NCBI RefSeq assembly: GCF_901538355.1
Contig: NZ_LR593887.1
Coordinates: 372,001-436,000, forward strand
Reading direction: 5' to 3'
Length of the DNA: 64,000 bases
Origin: Tuwongella immobilis
Lineage (GTDB): Bacteria; Planctomycetota; Planctomycetia; Gemmatales; Gemmataceae
In this document: positions 1 through 8,551 of the stretch, piece by piece
Layout of the letters: the number at the start of each line of letters is the position of its first letter
Numbering within the stretch: the first letter of the stretch is position 1
Position numbers and translations under genes: made by a program
The notes under the pieces: generated by a model
Told to the model about the DNA's origin: nothing
Database searches by the model: none
Seen by the model: only the letters and a program-made list of their open reading frames with translations

Positions 1-1531
1 GCATTGGCGTGGCGCTCCCCTCGGGCACGACCAAGGCGATTCGGTCGCGGCAAACAGCGGGAAGCACATTCCAGGGCAAGAATGGATCGGTGGTATCAAT
101 CCAGATCCATTCGTTTTGAATCTGAGCGCGAACCAGGGCATGCGTTGCCCAGGGGGAGGGGATTGTCTCGACAATCTGGCCGTGGCTGCGCAATCCCAGG
201 GTGGCCACCTGCGCGGGGATTCCCGCCTCACGCAGCATCACCGCCAGCAATTGCGCGGAATCTTTGCAGTCTCCCCGGCGATCGAGCAGCACAGAATCGG
301 GGGCATGCGGTGTGAAATCGTGCGAATCTCCAAGCGAAATAAAGCGAACCGATTGACGAACCCAATCCGTCAGCGCGGCGGCTTTGGCTTGGGGCGTGTC
401 CAGCTTGGCGGTAATCTGTTTGACTTGCGCTTGAATACGAGCCGAGGAGACTTCGGCTCGTTGGCGATTGTCTCGCGTCCAATTTCCGACCGCGGGCCAA
501 TCGGCGAATGTGGAGACAGCAACGGCGACCTTCCAATCTTCTCGCGGTGGTTTTTCGCCATCGCGCGGCGTGGGGCGAAGCGTTTTCGCTTGCACGCGCA
601 ACTGTTTGATGCCGTCTTTGCTCTCCAGCGATTCTTGCACATCGCCCACGAGTGCGGCGGGTGGTTGAATCACCCGATAATGCAGCGGCTTGGATTCGGG
701 CACCTGCACGAACAAATCTTGTCGCAAGGTGGGGTACCATTCGTTCCCCAATCGGAATCGGCCAAACCACTCGCCGCCATATTCGGGATGTCGGCCCACG
801 GTTGTCCATTGCACATCAATGACATCGCCAATGGCCAGATCCGGCAGCGACAGAATCAATTCCTGCGCGGAATCGTCGATGAGCCAGGCTTCGGTGATCG
901 CGGCCCGGCGTCGCCAGCGGTGCGGTTCCACCGGGGCAATCGCGCCATCCGGCTTGTGGATGATCGCGGTGTGCATGGTCAGCGATTGCCAATGAGCATT
1001 CCATCGGATGCGACGGAATTCGGCTAATTGTTCAATCGCACGACGGCTATTGATGCGGATCACTTCATGCGTGGTCGATTCGACAACGCCATTGGGCAGC
1101 AGGCGGTGTCGTTGTCCGGCATACAGCACACAGGCGGCGGCATCGTTGCGATACGCCAATGGAATGGTCAGCGGCTCGGCGGGGGGATATGTCCAAGGCC
1201 AACTCGCGGGCGGTTCGGCGAGCGACACTTGGGGCAACGGCAGCGATTCGACCATTTCGGCGGGCAGTGGGAGCATCTCGGGCATGCCGGGCACCGGAAT
1301 CATGGGCGGCATTCCGGGGGGGGCAGTCGGCGGTGCAGTGGGCGGTGCAGTCGGCATGGGAATCGGGTCCATGCCCATGCCCATGTTCATGTCCCGAGTG
1401 GAGTCCATCCCCATTTTCGGCATGCCTTTGGGGGTGGGCTCGATCGGTGGCCCCGCGAAACCCGGCAGGGGCATGCCCAGGATCACCAGCCCGATCAGCC
1501 CAGCCAATTGTGTGGTTCCGCGAATCCGCAT
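1..1531 (-). CDS. DUF3857/transglutaminase-like exported protein, 3' end beyond window
   Basis: The reading frame is open from 1531 to the left edge (about 510 codons), so the C-terminus is missing. The start at 1531 gives a hydrophobic signal peptide (residues about 5-27). An in-frame ATG 14 codons upstream would place charged residues before it. Residues about 30-75 are rich in Met, Gly and Pro, with a PTAPPTAPP repeat. The middle resembles the DUF3857 domain that precedes bacterial transglutaminase cores. The core is recognised by RRGDCKDSAQLLAVMLREAG, with Cys422, His464 (ATHAL) and Asp479 (WIDTTD) in the order of a papain-like triad. It probably acts outside the cytoplasm as a protease or amidase. 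The substrate is unknown. It diverges from the kinase gene at 1731. Confidence 0.85.
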   Translation of the reverse strand, partial: MRIRGTTQLAGLIGLVILGMPLPGFAGPPIEPTPKGMPKMGMDSTRDMNMGMGMDPIPMPTAPPTAPPTAPPGMPPMIPVPGMPEMLPLPAEMVESLPLPQVSLAEPPASWPWTYPPAEPLTIPLAYRNDAAACVLYAGQRHRLLPNGVVESTTHEVIRINSRRAIEQLAEFRRIRWNAHWQSLTMHTAIIHKPDGAIAPVEPHRWRRRAAITEAWLIDDSAQELILSLPDLAIGDVIDVQWTTVGRHPEYGGEWFGRFRLGNEWYPTLRQDLFVQVPESKPLHYRVIQPPAALVGDVQESLESKDGIKQLRVQAKTLRPTPRDGEKPPREDWKVAVAVSTFADWPAVGNWTRDNRQRAEVSSARIQAQVKQITAKLDTPQAKAAALTDWVRQSVRFISLGDSHDFTPHAPDSVLLDRRGDCKDSAQLLAVMLREAGIPAQVATLGLRSHGQIVETIPSPWATHALVRAQIQNEWIWIDTTDPFLPWNVLPAVCRDRIALVVPEGSATPM

Positions 1532-1730
1532 GCGCTGCCAACCCCTTTTTGATGGAGGTTCCCAGTGGGGCATTGTCGCTTTATTGTGCGGTGGGCAAGC
1601 GTGCGATACAAGCCCCAATCGGGGATGCCGCGGTTTCATCGGATATTCGCTGGGCAAACGGGGGGGGAATGAGTACAATCGTGTCTGCTTGGTGAACCAA
1701 TGCTCGTTCCTCCGCCGCTGAGATCTTTCC

Positions 1731-3605
1731 ATGACATCGGATGTCTCGTCCGAATCGCCGGTTGATCGATTTTTGCGAGCCGTCCTGAAAAGTGGGCTGG
1801 TGGAGCGCTCCGTCCTGCAAAACGTGCTGCGGACCGCCCCGGCCAGCGCTCGCACGGATGCCACCGAACTGAGCCAATTTTTATTGCAAAACGGCTTGCT
1901 CACCGATTATCAACGCACGAAACTGCTACAAGGCGCCTGGCAGGGGCTGATTCTTGGGCCGTATCGGGTGATGCTTCCGCTGGGGCGCGGCGGCATGTCC
2001 ACGGTCTATCTGGCCAAAGATACTTCGCAGCCGCAAGAACGATTGGTGGCGCTGAAGGTGCTGCCGCCCAAGAAGGCCAAGCAAGAAGAACGAATGTTGG
2101 CCCGCTTCCAACGCGAGATGGATTTTGCCCAGCGATTGCAGCACCCCAATCTCACGCTCACCTACGCAGCGGGGGTGATCTCGCAGGTTTACTACATTGC
2201 CATGGAATATATTCGTGGCACGAGTTTGCAGCAGGCGGTGATCGAACAGGGGCCATTGCCGATTGGCCGAATCGCGCGATTATTCGCCGACGCCTGTGCC
2301 GGGTTGCAGGCCGCTCACGATGCCGGATTGATCCACCGCGATCTGAAGCCGTCCAATCTGATGGTCACTTCCGAAGGGTCGATGAAGATTCTCGACCTCG
2401 GGCTGGCGATGGTCGAAGGCGAAGAGCTGCCCAGCGACAAAACCATTGTCGGCGGCGCGGGTTACGTCGTTGGCACCATGGATTACATCGCCCCGGAACA
2501 AGCCGAAGATTCCACGGATGTGGATGCCCGCAGCGATTTGTACGCCCTGGGCGGAGCCATGTATTATGCCCTCACTGGTCGCCCGCCGTTTCCCGGTGGC
2601 TCGCGGCTGGATAAGATTCGACGGCATCTCAGCGAGTTTCCCGAACCAATCACCGAAATCAATCCGATGGTTCCGATTGATTTTGAGTTGATCGTAAATA
2701 CGTTGCTGGCCAAACGCCCCGAACGACGCTTTCAATCGGCGGCGCAATTGCGGGAAGCGCTGCTCCCCTGGGCCGATCCGCTGCCGTCGAGTCAGTCCCC
2801 GAGTGCGAATCTCCCCCGCAATCCGCAAGATTTGCTCCAGGAACTCGAAGAAGAACATTCGCACGATCGCTTTTCGTGGAATTCGATTCCGGTCATTCCA
2901 TATAGCGCGTCGGTGGGCAAAAGCGGCACCAACCCGACGCAATCGGGTGTGCTCGCCTCCGGTGGATCGACCGCGAGTAAAGATTCGGCCAAAGATACTG
3001 CCAAAGATTCGGCCAAAGATGCTGCGAAATCATCATCCGCGGCAAATGCTTCGAATATCGAATTGAGTCTGCCGACCAGCACCGCGTCTAACGCTACGGG
3101 GGGCAGTGGCGAAACCGCGACGCATCCCACGTCCAAGACAGCGATTGCGGCCCATTCGCAGCCAAATCCAACGGCGAAGCCCGTCGCGCCGCCGGTTACA
3201 ACTCCCACCTCGCAACCAATGCCCACCGCGCCAGTGGCACCCGCTGCTCCGGTCTCCGTTCCGTCGTCGTCGAACGCGCCGGTGGCGAACGCGATGCCTG
3301 AATCGGAAATTCCAACGGGCATTATTGTGCCATCGCCATTCACGACGCGCTCGAGTCGATCCCTGAAGCGGCCCGCCTCCGCAGCATCGCCCGCACCCGC
3401 TCCGCCTCAACCGACAAACGCAACCACTGCGCCAGCAACAACTTCCGATGCGACAATCGTCGGGACGCCGGATTCCGCTGGTCGAAGTGGATCAATTCTG
3501 TCGCGTCTTCGCACGAGCATGCAACGCCAGCCGTTGTTCTGGATCGTCGGTGGCGTGCTGCTGGCGATTATGCTGCTGACGTTCTTGTTTGCCGTCGTCT
3601 TTTGA
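1731..3605 (+). CDS. membrane-anchored Ser/Thr protein kinase (PknB-like)
   Basis: 624 residues. An N-terminal region (1-75) precedes a Hanks-type kinase domain at about 77-350. Visible motifs are the glycine loop GRGGMS (85-90), the ATP-binding Lys in VALK (109), HRDLKPSN (202-209) and the activation segment with GTMDYIAPE (248-256). The metal-binding motif reads DLG (222-224) instead of DFG, a substitution often seen in planctomycete kinases. The tail (about 355-595) is a low-complexity Ala/Pro/Ser/Thr linker with KDxA repeats. It ends in one transmembrane helix (about 600-624) with almost nothing after it, so the kinase is tail-anchored and faces the cytoplasm with no external sensor. The next gene (3612) is convergent, 6 bp away. 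Confidence 0.95.
   Translation: MTSDVSSESPVDRFLRAVLKSGLVERSVLQNVLRTAPASARTDATELSQFLLQNGLLTDYQRTKLLQGAWQGLILGPYRVMLPLGRGGMSTVYLAKDTSQPQERLVALKVLPPKKAKQEERMLARFQREMDFAQRLQHPNLTLTYAAGVISQVYYIAMEYIRGTSLQQAVIEQGPLPIGRIARLFADACAGLQAAHDAGLIHRDLKPSNLMVTSEGSMKILDLGLAMVEGEELPSDKTIVGGAGYVVGTMDYIAPEQAEDSTDVDARSDLYALGGAMYYALTGRPPFPGGSRLDKIRRHLSEFPEPITEINPMVPIDFELIVNTLLAKRPERRFQSAAQLREALLPWADPLPSSQSPSANLPRNPQDLLQELEEEHSHDRFSWNSIPVIPYSASVGKSGTNPTQSGVLASGGSTASKDSAKDTAKDSAKDAAKSSSAANASNIELSLPTSTASNATGGSGETATHPTSKTAIAAHSQPNPTAKPVAPPVTTPTSQPMPTAPVAPAAPVSVPSSSNAPVANAMPESEIPTGIIVPSPFTTRSSRSLKRPASAASPAPAPPQPTNATTAPATTSDATIVGTPDSAGRSGSILSRLRTSMQRQPLFWIVGGVLLAIMLLTFLFAVVF
2979..3026 (+). repeat. four 12-nt tandem repeats in the kinase linker
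   Basis: Four imperfect 12-nt units (AAAGATTCGGCC type) encode KDSA-KDTA-KDSA-KDAA in the low-complexity linker between the kinase domain and the membrane anchor. It is likely a slippage-prone spacer. Confidence 0.9.
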
Positions 3606-3611
3606 GTCGGC

Positions 3612-4244
3612 TCAGGTCGCATTCACCGATCGCAGGCGGAACAGCACCAACGCCGGGTCGGAATCTTCCCATCCATAGTCGCCGCGCTGAATGAGCAGTT
3701 CTCCCAACGGAAGTTGGAGCGTCACATGCTCCGTCTTGTCGGGATTGGCTCCATGATCGCAGCCGTTCATCAGCACCCATTCGGATTCCGTGATGCGGAA
3801 TGTGCCTTCGTCGGTCCAAGCGACTTGGGGCAACCGATGCCGGTCGGGGAGTCGGGCGCCGTTGACGAGCATGCGCTCGCTTGCCCACCAGAGAATGGGA
3901 TGCATTTCGGTGGCCAGAACGATTCCAAATCCCGGACCAATGGCAATGGATTGAGCGGCGGGGATGCCGCCCAGCGCACAGGCCCGATCGTAATCGGTTC
4001 GCGGCTGGGTAAAATCAAACGTGGTATCCATCACCCAATTGCCATCGGGAAGTTCCAAGTCGGGGAATTCATCCATATCGGTGGCGGGGCGATAGAAGCC
4101 GTGCCAATTCGGGAGCAGCGATCGCGGCACGAGAATCGGCGCGGCCCCGGCGAAATTCACCGCAATCACCGAATCATCTGGCGGAGACTCGGGCGGCTGA
4201 TTGGTTGATTCGGGCTGCGATTCGGGCTGCGATTCGGGCTGCAT
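3612..4244 (-). CDS. Imm21-like immunity protein
   Basis: 210 residues. The start at 4244 is chosen because AAGGA lies about 9 nt upstream. Earlier ATGs overlap the upstream gene and add an unrelated leader. After a short acidic repeat (QPESQPESQPES) the protein resembles immunity protein 21. It has the opening ILVPRSLLPNWHG, the central DYDRACALGG and the segment GIVLATEMHPILWWASE. Imm21 proteins neutralise polymorphic toxins by direct binding (family knowledge). No toxin gene lies next to it. It follows the gene at 4273-4836 by 28 bp on the same strand and is probably co-transcribed. The family call rests on motif resemblance. Confidence 0.65.
   Translation of the reverse strand: MQPESQPESQPESTNQPPESPPDDSVIAVNFAGAAPILVPRSLLPNWHGFYRPATDMDEFPDLELPDGNWVMDTTFDFTQPRTDYDRACALGGIPAAQSIAIGPGFGIVLATEMHPILWWASERMLVNGARLPDRHRLPQVAWTDEGTFRITESEWVLMNGCDHGANPDKTEHVTLQLPLGELLIQRGDYGWEDSDPALVLFRLRSVNAT
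4207..4242 (-). repeat. three perfect 12-nt tandem repeats
   Basis: GATTCGGGCTGC is repeated three times without change. On the minus strand it encodes QPES x3 at the N-terminus of the Imm21-like protein. Copy-number slippage would stay in frame. Confidence 0.95.
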
Positions 4245-4272
4245 GATGTGGGATTCCTTCACCATCGCGGAA

Positions 4273-4836
4273 TTATTCCGGGGGCATGGCCAATGCTTGA
4301 CCGTGGGCCAGGGCGTTTTCGCGGGTGTCCCAATCTTGGATGGTGGTTCCATTCTGCGAAAGTCGCCACTTCTTTCCGCGGGGGGCGATCCGAAATTGTC
4401 CGCACGGGCTAATCATGCTGCCATCGGCTTGGGTGGTCCAGGCAGCCGTTTGCAAGGCCGGGATGCGCTGGCCAGTGGTCATGCTCGTGCGAATGTCGTC
4501 GGGCGTGCCCCAGCCGATGCGGTTGCCGATGAATTGCCCCGATGCCAGATATTCGCCGGTCGGTGCGAAGACGGTCAGCCAGCCGTCTGTGGGTTCCATC
4601 CCTTCCACCAGAAGGAACAATTCGCCAATGGCGGATGGAAGCCGGTGCAAGCGTTGGGACATCTGCTCGGCTAACCATTCGGGGAGTGATTCGCGGTCGC
4701 GGAGCGTATCTTGAATCACTGTCGGGAGTTCCGACGGTAGGCCACTCCATTCGGGTTGCGGCCACTGGGGTGGATTGGCGGCATTGGCCAGGAATGCTTC
4801 GATGGTTTGGCAAGCGATTGATTCTGGTGATTTCAT
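4273..4836 (-). CDS. hypothetical protein upstream of the Imm21-like gene
   Basis: 187 residues with no signal peptide or membrane segment, so probably cytoplasmic. I do not recognise the family. The middle (GELFLLVEGMEPTDGWLTVF) and the end (GKKWRLSQNGTTIQDWDT) look like a small alpha/beta domain followed by a beta-rich module. Codon usage matches the host, and the next gene on this strand (Imm21-like) is 28 bp away. Conserved linkage could make it a second immunity protein or an accessory factor. That is inference from position only. Confidence 0.75.
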   Translation of the reverse strand: MKSPESIACQTIEAFLANAANPPQWPQPEWSGLPSELPTVIQDTLRDRESLPEWLAEQMSQRLHRLPSAIGELFLLVEGMEPTDGWLTVFAPTGEYLASGQFIGNRIGWGTPDDIRTSMTTGQRIPALQTAAWTTQADGSMISPCGQFRIAPRGKKWRLSQNGTTIQDWDTRENALAHGQALAMPPE

Positions 4837-4872
4837 GAGAATCCTCGATTGGAATCATCGGGACATTCACGC

Positions 4873-4904
4873 GGCCATCGGAGAGATTGTGGTCTCCGAT
4901 GGCC
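4873..4904 (-). terminator. hairpin downstream of the FGGY kinase
   Basis: A perfect 12-bp inverted repeat (GGCCATCGGAGA / TCTCCGATGGCC) with an 8-nt loop starts 14 bp after the kinase stop codon on the minus strand. There is no U-tract, so it may be a weak terminator or a 3'-end stabilising hairpin. Confidence 0.5.
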
Positions 4905-4917
4905 AGCGATGGTGGGA

Positions 4918-6450
4918 TTAGCGGGCTTGCAGCGCGGCTTTGAAGCGGGCCAAACCGTGGCGGTAGGCTTCGCGTTCGGCGGCGATCGGCTGCACCGGTT
5001 CGCGGAATTGGACCATCACCGAGACGGCATCGGCGACGGTGAACGGCTCGGCAATGCCCGCTTGTTTGCGACCGTGCGTCTCCATGGCGGCGAGTGCGGT
5101 GACGGCTGCGCCCAGTGCGGTCCCTTCGTTGGAGACGAGTCGCTTCAGCGGGCGATCCAGCACCGTGGCCAGAATTTCGCACATCAGGGCATTGCGCGTG
5201 ATGCCGCCGCTGATGCTGATTTCGCGGATATTCTGACCGGCGGCTTCGTGTTCTTCCACCCCCATGGCGATCAGATAGGCAATTGCTTCCAGCGCGGCCC
5301 GGAATCGCACACCCGCCGATGTGGGTTCACTCGGCAGCCATTCCACACGCGACCCCATGACGCCCAGCGATGGTTCCGCGAGCGCAAACGGCAACACGCC
5401 AACGCCATCGCATCCGGCGGGAACGGCTCGCGCGGCCGACTCCAGACCGGCCCAATCTGGATTGCGACCGACGATCGGATCGAGGAATTGCGCGCCGTTG
5501 CTGTAGCAGCGCATCCACAAATACGGGCCCCAATTCGTCGCCATGGCATCGAGCGTGCCCGGTTTGGGCAGCGACGACGACGACGAATTCACCACCGCGG
5601 AATTCCCCAGAATCACCGCCACTTGCCCGGCATCCACCGCGCCACCGCCGACCAGACCGGCCGCTTGATCGTCGAGCGTCGGGAAGATCAGCGGGCGTTG
5701 ATGGATCGGAATGCCCGCGTCCAGCGCCACCGATTCCGTCAGCGGCCCGATGGGTTCCATGGCATCCACCACCGTTGGCAGTTGATTCCAAGCCAATTCC
5801 CGATATTCGGCGGATTCCAAACAGTCGAGCATTTCCCGACGCCATTGATTGGTTCGCAGATCGAGAATGCCAGTCGAGGCAGCCGACGAACGGCTCGTCA
5901 CATCCATTCGCCCGGTGAGATACCCCGCCGCCAACGGGCCATGCGGCAGCATTTTCACGGTGCGCCGCCAATCGTCCGGCGAAAGCGTGGCCTCGTCTTT
6001 GACCAGATGCGACAGCGAATAGCGCACCGCCCACGGGCCACCGGTGAGTTCCTGGGCTTTGCCCGCACCCAGGCGAGCCTCCCCACGGGCGTGATATTCC
6101 AACAGGGTTTGATCGTTCCAACAAATGGCCCGACGAAGCGGATTGCCCGCCGCATCGACTCGGCCGGCGGTGTGGTGCGTGGCGCTAATTCCACCGGCGA
6201 CCCAGTGGGACAATCGACCGAGTTGGCGAAGTTGCGCGGCAATGGCGCGAGTGGTGGCGCGAGCTTGCCCTTCCAGTTGCATCAGGCTCAATTCCGCGAC
6301 GCCGCCGGCGGTCCAAAGGTCGGTCGGATACCGGGCTTCCGCCACGACCTGTCCCGCAAGGTCGAATGCCAGTGCCTTCACCGAACCAGTCGAAAAATCC
6401 CACCCGACAATCAGACTGTTCGGATCCAAAGTTCGCAACGACGCGGCCAT
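4918..6450 (-). CDS. FGGY-family carbohydrate kinase (xylulokinase-like)
   Basis: 510 residues, a typical FGGY length. The N-terminal lobe opens with the phosphate loop IVGWDFSTGSVKALAFD (about 14-30). The second lobe contains the family region EISISGGITRNALMCEILA followed by NEGTALGAAVTA, which forms the adenosine pocket. The enzyme should phosphorylate a sugar or polyol with ATP in the cytoplasm. Among FGGY kinases it looks most like the xylulokinase group, but the substrate cannot be read from sequence. AGGTGG lies 4 nt before the ATG. No sugar isomerase or transporter is adjacent. It diverges from the DUF1501 gene at 6737. Confidence 0.9.
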   Translation of the reverse strand: MAASLRTLDPNSLIVGWDFSTGSVKALAFDLAGQVVAEARYPTDLWTAGGVAELSLMQLEGQARATTRAIAAQLRQLGRLSHWVAGGISATHHTAGRVDAAGNPLRRAICWNDQTLLEYHARGEARLGAGKAQELTGGPWAVRYSLSHLVKDEATLSPDDWRRTVKMLPHGPLAAGYLTGRMDVTSRSSAASTGILDLRTNQWRREMLDCLESAEYRELAWNQLPTVVDAMEPIGPLTESVALDAGIPIHQRPLIFPTLDDQAAGLVGGGAVDAGQVAVILGNSAVVNSSSSSLPKPGTLDAMATNWGPYLWMRCYSNGAQFLDPIVGRNPDWAGLESAARAVPAGCDGVGVLPFALAEPSLGVMGSRVEWLPSEPTSAGVRFRAALEAIAYLIAMGVEEHEAAGQNIREISISGGITRNALMCEILATVLDRPLKRLVSNEGTALGAAVTALAAMETHGRKQAGIAEPFTVADAVSVMVQFREPVQPIAAEREAYRHGLARFKAALQAR

Positions 6451-6736
6451 GATTCCACCTAATGAGAGAGTTGCAGCGAGAATCGGTGACCGTCGTTGTA
6501 CCCGTTGGCCCGTCGATTCGCCACTGGGTGCGTGCGAGAAAGCGCGATTTCCGGGGCACTCCGCGTCGTTAGCCGCGATCCCGACGCATTCGGGGGGCTG
6601 GATTGGAGAAGTTTCTCATTTTGAAGATTTTCCGATTCCATTGGGCGGAAAAGCCGGGTATGGTTGGCTATCGATCCCTCGCACTCTCCTGCCTTCGGCT
6701 TGATCGCTGTCTCGAATGAATCGGGAGATTCACGCC

Positions 6737-8098
6737 ATGTCGTTTGCCAATCCCGCCTCGGCATCCCTTCGCCATCGTCCGCTATCGCGTCGGAACTTCT
6801 TGCAGATTGGGAGTTTAGGATTGGGCGGTTTGACGCTGCCGAATCTGCTCCGAGCGGAATCCACCGCCGGGGTGCGCTCCTCGCAAAAGTCGGTGATTTT
6901 GATTTATCTGGTGGGTGGGCCACCGCATCAGGATATGTTCGATCTCAAGCCGGATGCCCCGAAGGAAATCGCGGGGCCATGGAAGCCGATTCAGACGAAC
7001 GTGACCGGGATTCAGATTTGCGAGGCATTCCCTCGATTGGCCCAATTGATGGATAAAATGGTGATCGTGCGATCGCTGGTGGGCAACCAAGCCGATCACG
7101 ATGCCATTCAAGTCTACAACGGCTTCGATCCGCGCAAGCCCAAACCGTCGGGCGGCTGGCCGCAATTCGGCTCCGCAGTCGCCAAGTTGCAAGGCCCGGT
7201 TGATCCCTCCGTGCCGCCGTTCATCAGCCTGTGTTATACCTGCACGCACGGCCCGTACAACGAGCCGGGACCGGGCTATCTGGGGGCATCGTATTCGCCC
7301 TTCCGCCCGATGGGGCCGGCCCAGAAAGATATGATGCTCAATGGCGTGACGGTCAGTCAGTTGGCCGATCGCAAGAATCTGTTGCGGAGTTTCGATTCGA
7401 TCCGCCGCGAAGTCGACACCAACGGCATGCTCCGTGGCATGGATACCTTCAACGAGCAAGCGTTCGGTCTGCTCACTTCGTCGAAGCTGGCCGAAGCGAT
7501 GGATCTTTCCCGCGAGCCAGACAAGATTGTGAAGCGTTACGGCACCGGGAATCCGAAGATTCACATGGACGAAAACGGTGCGCCGCGGGTGCCGCAAAGT
7601 CTGCTGATGGCTCGCCGATTGATCGAAGCCGGTGCCCGCGTGGTGACGCTGAATTACAGCAAATGGGACTGGCACGGCGGCGCGAATAATTCGATCTTCA
7701 AGCGCGAAGCGGAAGATTTCCCCGTGTTCGATCAGTGTGTCTCCGCGCTGGTGGAAGATCTGCACAATCGCGGATTAGACAAAGATTGTACGGTGATTGT
7801 GATGGGCGAATTTGGTCGCACGCCGAAAATTAGCGACCAAGTTGGCCGCGATCACTGGCCGCAAGTCAATTGTGCGCTGATGTTTGGCGGCGGCATGACC
7901 ACCGGCCAAGTCATTGGGGCCACCGACAAGCAAGCGGGAATGGCCACGGCCCGTCCGGTGACATTTGGCGAACTGTTCGCCACGTTGTATCACAACCTTG
8001 GCATCGACCCCATGCAGACGACCATCACCGACTTGAACGGTCGGCCGCAATTCCTGGTGGCCGACCAAGCCGCCCCGATGCGCGAATTGATCGGCTGA
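6737..8098 (+). CDS. DUF1501 protein, Tat-exported
   Basis: 453 residues from the ATG at 6737, chosen because GGGAG lies 9 nt upstream. An ATG 21 bp earlier is in frame but lacks a ribosome site. A twin-arginine signal (RRNFLQIG, residues 18-25) leads into the sulfatase/alkaline-phosphatase-fold domain DUF1501, which is greatly expanded in planctomycetes. Typical segments are VILIYLVGGPPHQDMFDLKP near the start and VIVMGEFGRTPKI near the end. The fold suggests an extracytoplasmic metal-dependent hydrolase, but no member's reaction is firmly established to my knowledge. A second paralogue lies at 50305-51588. Confidence 0.93.
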   Translation: MSFANPASASLRHRPLSRRNFLQIGSLGLGGLTLPNLLRAESTAGVRSSQKSVILIYLVGGPPHQDMFDLKPDAPKEIAGPWKPIQTNVTGIQICEAFPRLAQLMDKMVIVRSLVGNQADHDAIQVYNGFDPRKPKPSGGWPQFGSAVAKLQGPVDPSVPPFISLCYTCTHGPYNEPGPGYLGASYSPFRPMGPAQKDMMLNGVTVSQLADRKNLLRSFDSIRREVDTNGMLRGMDTFNEQAFGLLTSSKLAEAMDLSREPDKIVKRYGTGNPKIHMDENGAPRVPQSLLMARRLIEAGARVVTLNYSKWDWHGGANNSIFKREAEDFPVFDQCVSALVEDLHNRGLDKDCTVIVMGEFGRTPKISDQVGRDHWPQVNCALMFGGGMTTGQVIGATDKQAGMATARPVTFGELFATLYHNLGIDPMQTTITDLNGRPQFLVADQAAPMRELIG

Positions 8099-8551
8099 CC
8101 CGCTCCGCCTCGGCGACGAATCACCCCAGTTCCGGCGACCCGCTGGCGCCCGGTCGGCACACCCTGCCGCCCCCGCCACGCCGGGCTGGGATGAACCGAT
8201 TCGGGAACGACAACAAGACGCAGCCATCCCCCGTGAGCCTGCCTGGAATTTCATCCGCAAATCGGCCCATTCGATCGTATCTCGGATATTCCATATGTCG
8301 GAATTTGTCGGCGTGGCGGCATCGGAATTGCGGAGGAAGTAAGGCGCACCTCGGCACGGCGCAAGTCGGTTGAGCCAGCCCGGAATCGGGACGAGGTGGT
8401 GAAGCATTCGCCAACGTGCGGCGTCCATCCCATGGGGAAGGAGCGTCGGGCGTCTGTTCGGATTTTCAGGAATTTTCCTCGCTTTGCTGGAGCAGGCGGG
8501 GTAACATCCTTCCTCATCGCGTTGCTCCAGCATTTCTGGGGAGAACCTGCC
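8099..8551 (+). other. 453-bp intergenic region
   Basis: I see no convincing gene, tRNA or strong terminator here. Open frames extend into it from both sides but lack ribosome sites and have no family resemblance. It probably carries the promoter of the oxidoreductase gene at 8552, but no clear -35/-10 pair is visible. Confidence 0.6.

Noticed and set aside
1674-1679. TACAAT as a -10 element for the kinase gene
   Set aside because: No acceptable -35 element lies 15-19 bp upstream, so I did not list it as a promoter.
4207-4242. Short tandem repeats considered as a CRISPR-like array
   Set aside because: The units are adjacent without spacers and encode an in-frame QPES repeat. No CRISPR array is present in the window.
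4849-6462. A 537-codon plus-strand frame opposite the FGGY kinase
   Set aside because: The minus strand carries clear FGGY motifs and a ribosome site. The plus frame does not.
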